Below, piece after piece: positions 5,278 to 5,358 of a stretch of 5,358 bases of DNA. Positions within the stretch are counted from its first letter, which is position 1. Each line of letters opens with the position of its first letter. The DNA comes from DATHSN01 sp035464115 (GTDB lineage Bacteria > Actinomycetota > Acidimicrobiia > Acidimicrobiales > SKKL01): contig DATHSN010000451.1 in the NCBI GenBank assembly GCA_035464115.1, forward strand, positions 1 to 5,358, written 5' to 3'. The notes under the pieces were generated by a model that was not told the origin of the DNA, did no database searches, and saw only the letters and a list, made by a program, of their open reading frames with translations. The position numbers and the translations under genes are program-made.

Positions 5278-5358
5278 CCATGAGGGATGCCCCCACCTCG
5301 GGGGGGAGGTCGCAGCCCCGCGGCGTGGCGTTCTCGTGTGGATTCGTCGCGCTGAGCG
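5278..5358. other. Region upstream of the two-component operon
   Basis: No coding region is supported here up to the right edge. It presumably carries the promoter of the kinase operon on the minus strand, but I find no good -10 or -35 match. A weak stem, ACCTC (5295-5299) with GAGGT (5306-5310), encloses a run of six G. A GTG at 5325 opens a rightward frame that runs into the edge; it is too short to judge. Confidence 0.4.

Noticed and set aside
5325..5358. Possible rightward gene starting at GTG 5325
   Set aside because: Only eleven codons are visible, with no ribosome site or -10 element; it cannot be supported.
1..5358. Mobile elements, CRISPR arrays, tRNA or rRNA genes, toxin-antitoxin or defence modules
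   Set aside because: I looked for spaced repeats, transposase motifs, terminal inverted repeats, cloverleaf-like segments and small paired genes and found none; the genes are ordinary chromosomal ones.

Overview
The window is very GC-rich (roughly 70% or more by eye) and fully packed with genes. GTG starts are used alongside ATG, intergenic gaps are at most about 40 bp between the annotated genes, and several genes overlap. The first gene looks like mycothiol synthase, a pathway confined to Actinobacteria. A PspC-domain histidine kinase with a LuxR-type regulator and probable leaderless promoters fit the same phylum. The small membrane protein at 3020-3382 recalls proteins of the class Acidimicrobiia, but that narrower placement is inference.

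Layout, left to right: the 3' end of an mshD-like acetyltransferase (+, 1-365) converges on and overlaps a VIT1/CCC1-family membrane transporter (-, 329-1081). The transporter is divergent from rlmN (+, 1123-2178), with only 41 bp between the two starts. rlmN converges on a compact sugar-nucleotide transferase-like gene (-, 2203-3021). That gene starts head-to-head, within a shared CATG, with a 120-residue four-helix membrane protein of unknown function (+, 3020-3382). The membrane protein converges through a symmetric hairpin on a two-component operon read leftward: the sensor kinase (-, 4050-5261) is followed by its LuxR/NarL-type response regulator (-, 3406-4053), coupled by a 4-base GTGA overlap. 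The last 97 bases (5262-5358) form the upstream region of the kinase and contain a 16-bp perfect palindrome.

The genes do not form one pathway. They cover thiol redox chemistry (mshD), metal handling (VIT), rRNA/tRNA methylation (rlmN), nucleotide-sugar synthesis and probable envelope-stress sensing. The kinase and regulator are the only clear functional unit. I see no mobile element, CRISPR array, RNA gene or defence system, and nothing that amounts to a previously undescribed system. The most notable signals concern gene architecture: a divergent pair of apparently leaderless promoters facing each other across 41 bp, start codons overlapping in CATG, and a hairpin that contains the stop codons of two converging genes.
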